Source of the DNA: Bacteroidales bacterium
GTDB taxonomy: Bacteria > Bacteroidota > Bacteroidia > Bacteroidales > Porphyromonadaceae
Assembly (NCBI GenBank): GCA_004555765.1
Contig: SFHG01000003.1
Location: 1-64,000 of the forward strand
Direction: 5' to 3'
Length of the DNA: 64,000 nucleotides
Positions 61,652 through 64,000 of the stretch are shown one piece after another (the first letter of the stretch is position 1; every line of letters begins with the position of its first letter). The notes beneath the pieces are model-generated. The model was not told the origin of the DNA, made no database searches, and saw only the letters and a list, made by a program, of their open reading frames with translations. A program made the position numbers and the translations under genes.

Positions 61652-63268
61652 ATGACCAAGATCCAAACCCTTTCGTTCCTTGCCTTGATGATACTCGGCT
61701 CCTGCTCCTGGCTCAAGGACGACATAGGCTCAGGGCAAGCCTCACGCCCGAACGAAGCCGGCAAAAAACTCATCATCGTAGGGACTCAGGAAGAGCTGCG
61801 TGCCACTCGGGATAGTTTTGCACAGGGTGACGAGATAGGCGTGTACGTATACGAAGCCGGAGGCAGTACGGTACTCGACGCTGCCGAAAACCTCAAGTAT
61901 ACATCCGACGCTTACGGGGTATTCCGGGGAACCGACCCTAAGTCTCCCGTCCTCGGAGACCGAAAGGCGGATGTCGTCGCCTATTATCCCTACTCCGCGT
62001 CTGTGTCGAACCGAAAACTCGCCGTCGACCTATCCGACCAAAGCGACCCCTCCAGGACAGATCTCCTCTGGGGTAAGGCCACGGCGAACCAACTGACCCT
62101 CGGATATCGGATGCCGGTACGGTTCGAACACAAACTCGGTCTCATAGAGCTGACCTTTGCCCGGGTGGACGCAGCTCATCCGCTGCCACGGGTCGCAAAG
62201 GCGACGGCAAAGGGTGTCCGCTTCTCAGCCGTGCTTGACCTCTACACGGGCGAGCTTACGGCAGGGACGGAAAAGAAGGACGTGACTGCCGTGATGGACG
62301 ACGGGCATAAGGCGTATCTCCTCTTGATGCCGGGCGAAGTCGTGGGCGGTCTCACGTTCGAGTTTGACGGGCACGTAGTCGACTACCTCTTCCCGAGTCC
62401 CGTCACCATCAAAGCCGGTATGAAGGCGGCGGTGACCATCCGTCCCAAAGGGAACGCAGTCATTGAGACAGTGACCGCTGCCTATACGGAGATTCCGGTC
62501 GCCTTGAGCGTACCCGGGAGCGCGGTTGAGGTCACCCATTTCGCACCGGACGACTACTTCGGCGGAGGCACCACACCGGGCGGCGAGCGGCGCAACTACT
62601 CACTCCTTTACGACAGAAAGATGATGCAGCCGCTCTGGGTGGCCTATCCGCTTTACAAAGACTGCATCGGGGGCTCCGGTCGGAACGCAGAATGGCGGTA
62701 CGACCCGGATCCGAAGCTCCAACCCACGAGCATACAGCCCGATCTCTCGGGCAGCTATAAGCCCTCGGGACTGGATTGGAGCAGAGGACACATGCTTGCC
62801 TCCAATAACCGCACCGCGACTGTTGCTCTGAATAAGACGACCTTTTACTTCACGAATATGGTTCCTCAGAACCAGAAGCAAAACGGAGGCGTGTGGCAGA
62901 CCTTGGAGACGAGAGAACACGACTGGGCGAGCAACCCCAAACAGTACAAGATGGACACCCTCTTCGTAGTCTCGGGTCCCGTCTTCCCCACTTCCGATCA
63001 GGACTATGTCTATGATAACGCCGGGAAAAAAGTACCCATACCGGAGTACACCTATAAGGTCATCCTTGGCAAACGCACCGATACCGGCGAGTGGCGCTCT
63101 ATGGCCGTAAAGATTCCCAACAGTCCGAATGTCTCTTCCAACTGGAAGGACTATATGGTCACGGTCAAAAGTCTCGAAGAGGAGCTTGGCTTCGTCTTCT
63201 TCACGCAGCTGCCCCGGGACATCGCGGACAAGGTCAAGAGTCAGAAAAATGCCGCGCAGTGGAACTAA
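61652..63268 (+). CDS. Fimbrillin-like / DNA-RNA non-specific endonuclease fusion lipoprotein
   Basis: This 538-residue lipoprotein has lipobox LGSC (Cys18). Residues about 35-270 resemble the N-terminal part of fimbrillin-family proteins, with ADVVAYYPYSASVSNRKLAVDLSDQSDPSRTDLLWGKA closely matching the next gene. Residues about 305-535 are a NUC1-type nuclease. The catalytic motif is WSRGHMLAS (His380, in place of the usual DRGH), followed by TFYFTNMVPQNQKQNGGVWQTLE with the metal-binding Asn. It is probably displayed at the cell surface and may degrade extracellular DNA or RNA. The fusion is unusual to my knowledge. It lies upstream of a fimbrillin-family gene. Confidence 0.85.
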   Translation: MTKIQTLSFLALMILGSCSWLKDDIGSGQASRPNEAGKKLIIVGTQEELRATRDSFAQGDEIGVYVYEAGGSTVLDAAENLKYTSDAYGVFRGTDPKSPVLGDRKADVVAYYPYSASVSNRKLAVDLSDQSDPSRTDLLWGKATANQLTLGYRMPVRFEHKLGLIELTFARVDAAHPLPRVAKATAKGVRFSAVLDLYTGELTAGTEKKDVTAVMDDGHKAYLLLMPGEVVGGLTFEFDGHVVDYLFPSPVTIKAGMKAAVTIRPKGNAVIETVTAAYTEIPVALSVPGSAVEVTHFAPDDYFGGGTTPGGERRNYSLLYDRKMMQPLWVAYPLYKDCIGGSGRNAEWRYDPDPKLQPTSIQPDLSGSYKPSGLDWSRGHMLASNNRTATVALNKTTFYFTNMVPQNQKQNGGVWQTLETREHDWASNPKQYKMDTLFVVSGPVFPTSDQDYVYDNAGKKVPIPEYTYKVILGKRTDTGEWRSMAVKIPNSPNVSSNWKDYMVTVKSLEEELGFVFFTQLPRDIADKVKSQKNAAQWN

Positions 63269-63333
63269 CCGTTCCTCCTTTTTTACCTCATAAATACTTT
63301 ACTTACTAACTTCAACACATTTCACATCAACTC

Positions 63334-64000
63334 ATGAAAACGATCTCTACCAAGATCCTCTCGGGAGCCATGCTCCTTGGCGGGATGCTCTTTGCCTCCT
63401 GCCAGCGCACCGGCGTCGACGCGTCCGGTCTCGTCAATCCCATTGATGCCCGCGACGGCTCTTTCACCATCGTGGGAAACCTCTCCGACTACCAAACCCG
63501 TGCGCATGATGCCGTGTGGGATGCCGGAGACCAAATCGGCGTTTTTGCCTTCACCGCAGGCACAAGCAATCTCTTCAATAACTTCGCCAACGTGCAGTAC
63601 AACACGGTGGACGCTGCCGGCGTATTCAAGGCTGCTAATGGAGGTGTCGTGCTCAAAGGCACCGAGAAAGCCGACATCGCGGCTTACTACCCTTATGCTT
63701 CCGGTCTGAAAGGCAACACCTATGCCGTGAACGTCTCTGACCAAAGCGACCTCAAAAAGCTGGATCTCCTTTGGGGCAAAGGTACGCTGACCGCGGATGC
63801 CACGACGCAGACGGTGCCTGTGAAGTTTGCCCACAAGCTTTCTCTTATTCAGGTCAGGTTCACCCCAAAGGCAGGAGAAACGCTTCCCGCAAGCATCAAG
63901 ACTTCGCTGAAAGGGGTAAAGACGGCTGCGACATTCGACGTGGCTTCGGGTGCGTTTACGTTGGGTGAGACTACGGCCGACGTTACTCTGCCCGCGAAGG
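63334..64000 (+). CDS. Fimbrillin-family lipoprotein, N-terminal part (runs off window end)
   Basis: The frame from ATG 63334 stays open to the last base (222 codons visible). The signal peptide MKTISTKILSGAMLLGGMLFASC ends in a lipobox. The following DAVWDAGDQIGVFAFTAG, KADIAAYYPYASGLKGNTYAVNVSDQSD and DLLWGKGTLTADATTQTVPVKFAHKLSLIQVRF segments are typical of fimbrillin (Mfa-like) proteins, in which the cleaved N-terminus exposes a donor-strand groove. It is a paralogue of the N-terminal half of the preceding nuclease fusion and lies 65 bases after it. The role as pilin or surface lipoprotein depends on the missing C-terminus. Confidence 0.85.
   Translation, partial: MKTISTKILSGAMLLGGMLFASCQRTGVDASGLVNPIDARDGSFTIVGNLSDYQTRAHDAVWDAGDQIGVFAFTAGTSNLFNNFANVQYNTVDAAGVFKAANGGVVLKGTEKADIAAYYPYASGLKGNTYAVNVSDQSDLKKLDLLWGKGTLTADATTQTVPVKFAHKLSLIQVRFTPKAGETLPASIKTSLKGVKTAATFDVASGAFTLGETTADVTLPAK

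Overview
The window is chromosomal DNA from a Bacteroidota bacterium, most likely close to Porphyromonas (family Porphyromonadaceae). The evidence is the gene content (a SprA/Sov type IX secretion protein after ruvA, Sus-type starch genes, fimbrillin-family lipoproteins), Bacteroidota-type promoters (TTTG, about 19-21 bases, TAnnTTTG) and conserved synteny such as ftsK-lolA-trxB and uvrC-dtd-mazG-deoC. The DNA looks GC-rich for this group. I saw no phage, integrase, insertion sequence, CRISPR array or tRNA gene. Almost all genes read on the + strand up to 56.7 kb. An iron-uptake block on the - strand follows, then + strand genes resume. || Layout. 0-1.2 kb: end of an FprA-like flavoprotein and nagB. 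1.5-5.3 kb: polysaccharide export (Wza-like lipoprotein, Wzc-like tyrosine kinase) and a small HAD protein. 5.5-10.7 kb: methionine branch (metY, metX, fused aspartokinase/homoserine dehydrogenase) behind a leader that encodes a Met-rich peptide and a terminator. 10.8-17.2 kb: Smr-domain protein, transketolase, rpiB, an M3 peptidase, ruvA. 17.4-23.6 kb: sprA. 23.7-29.4 kb: mnmG, uvrC, dtd, mazG-like gene, deoC. 29.6-38.3 kb: aroA, a large Ig-like lipoprotein, pheS, nth, a CBM9-like protein, RNase P RNA, a YihY protein, a small basic protein, tadA. 38.6-42.9 kb: ftsK, a LolA-like gene, trxB. 42.9-43.6 kb: AT-rich intergenic region with a DnaA-box cluster, a good candidate for the chromosomal origin. 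43.6-55.9 kb: starch/maltodextrin locus (membrane regulator, susB, susC, susD, susE-like, susA-like). 56.0-60.8 kb: a repeat-containing secreted protein, then a PepSY membrane protein (frameshifted) and a TonB-dependent siderophore receptor on the - strand. 61.4-64 kb: a nuclease remnant, a fimbrillin-like/NUC1 nuclease fusion lipoprotein, and a fimbrillin-family lipoprotein cut by the window end. || Main signals beyond ordinary genes. (1) The metY leader carries a 35-codon reading frame with eight Met codons, followed by mutually exclusive hairpins and an intrinsic terminator. This is a complete candidate for methionine-sensing ribosome-mediated attenuation. (2) Two perfect parS sites (TGTTTCACGTGAAACA) lie 4 kb apart, one over the probable aroA start. 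Together with the DnaA-box cluster about 14-17 kb away, they mark this as the origin region. (3) At least 17 intergenic gaps carry modules built from variants of one short word (GATACAGACC, GGTACAGACC, GATACGTACC) in both orientations, often as hairpins. I found no such module inside a gene, and two near-identical 78-bp copies flank the siderophore-receptor block.
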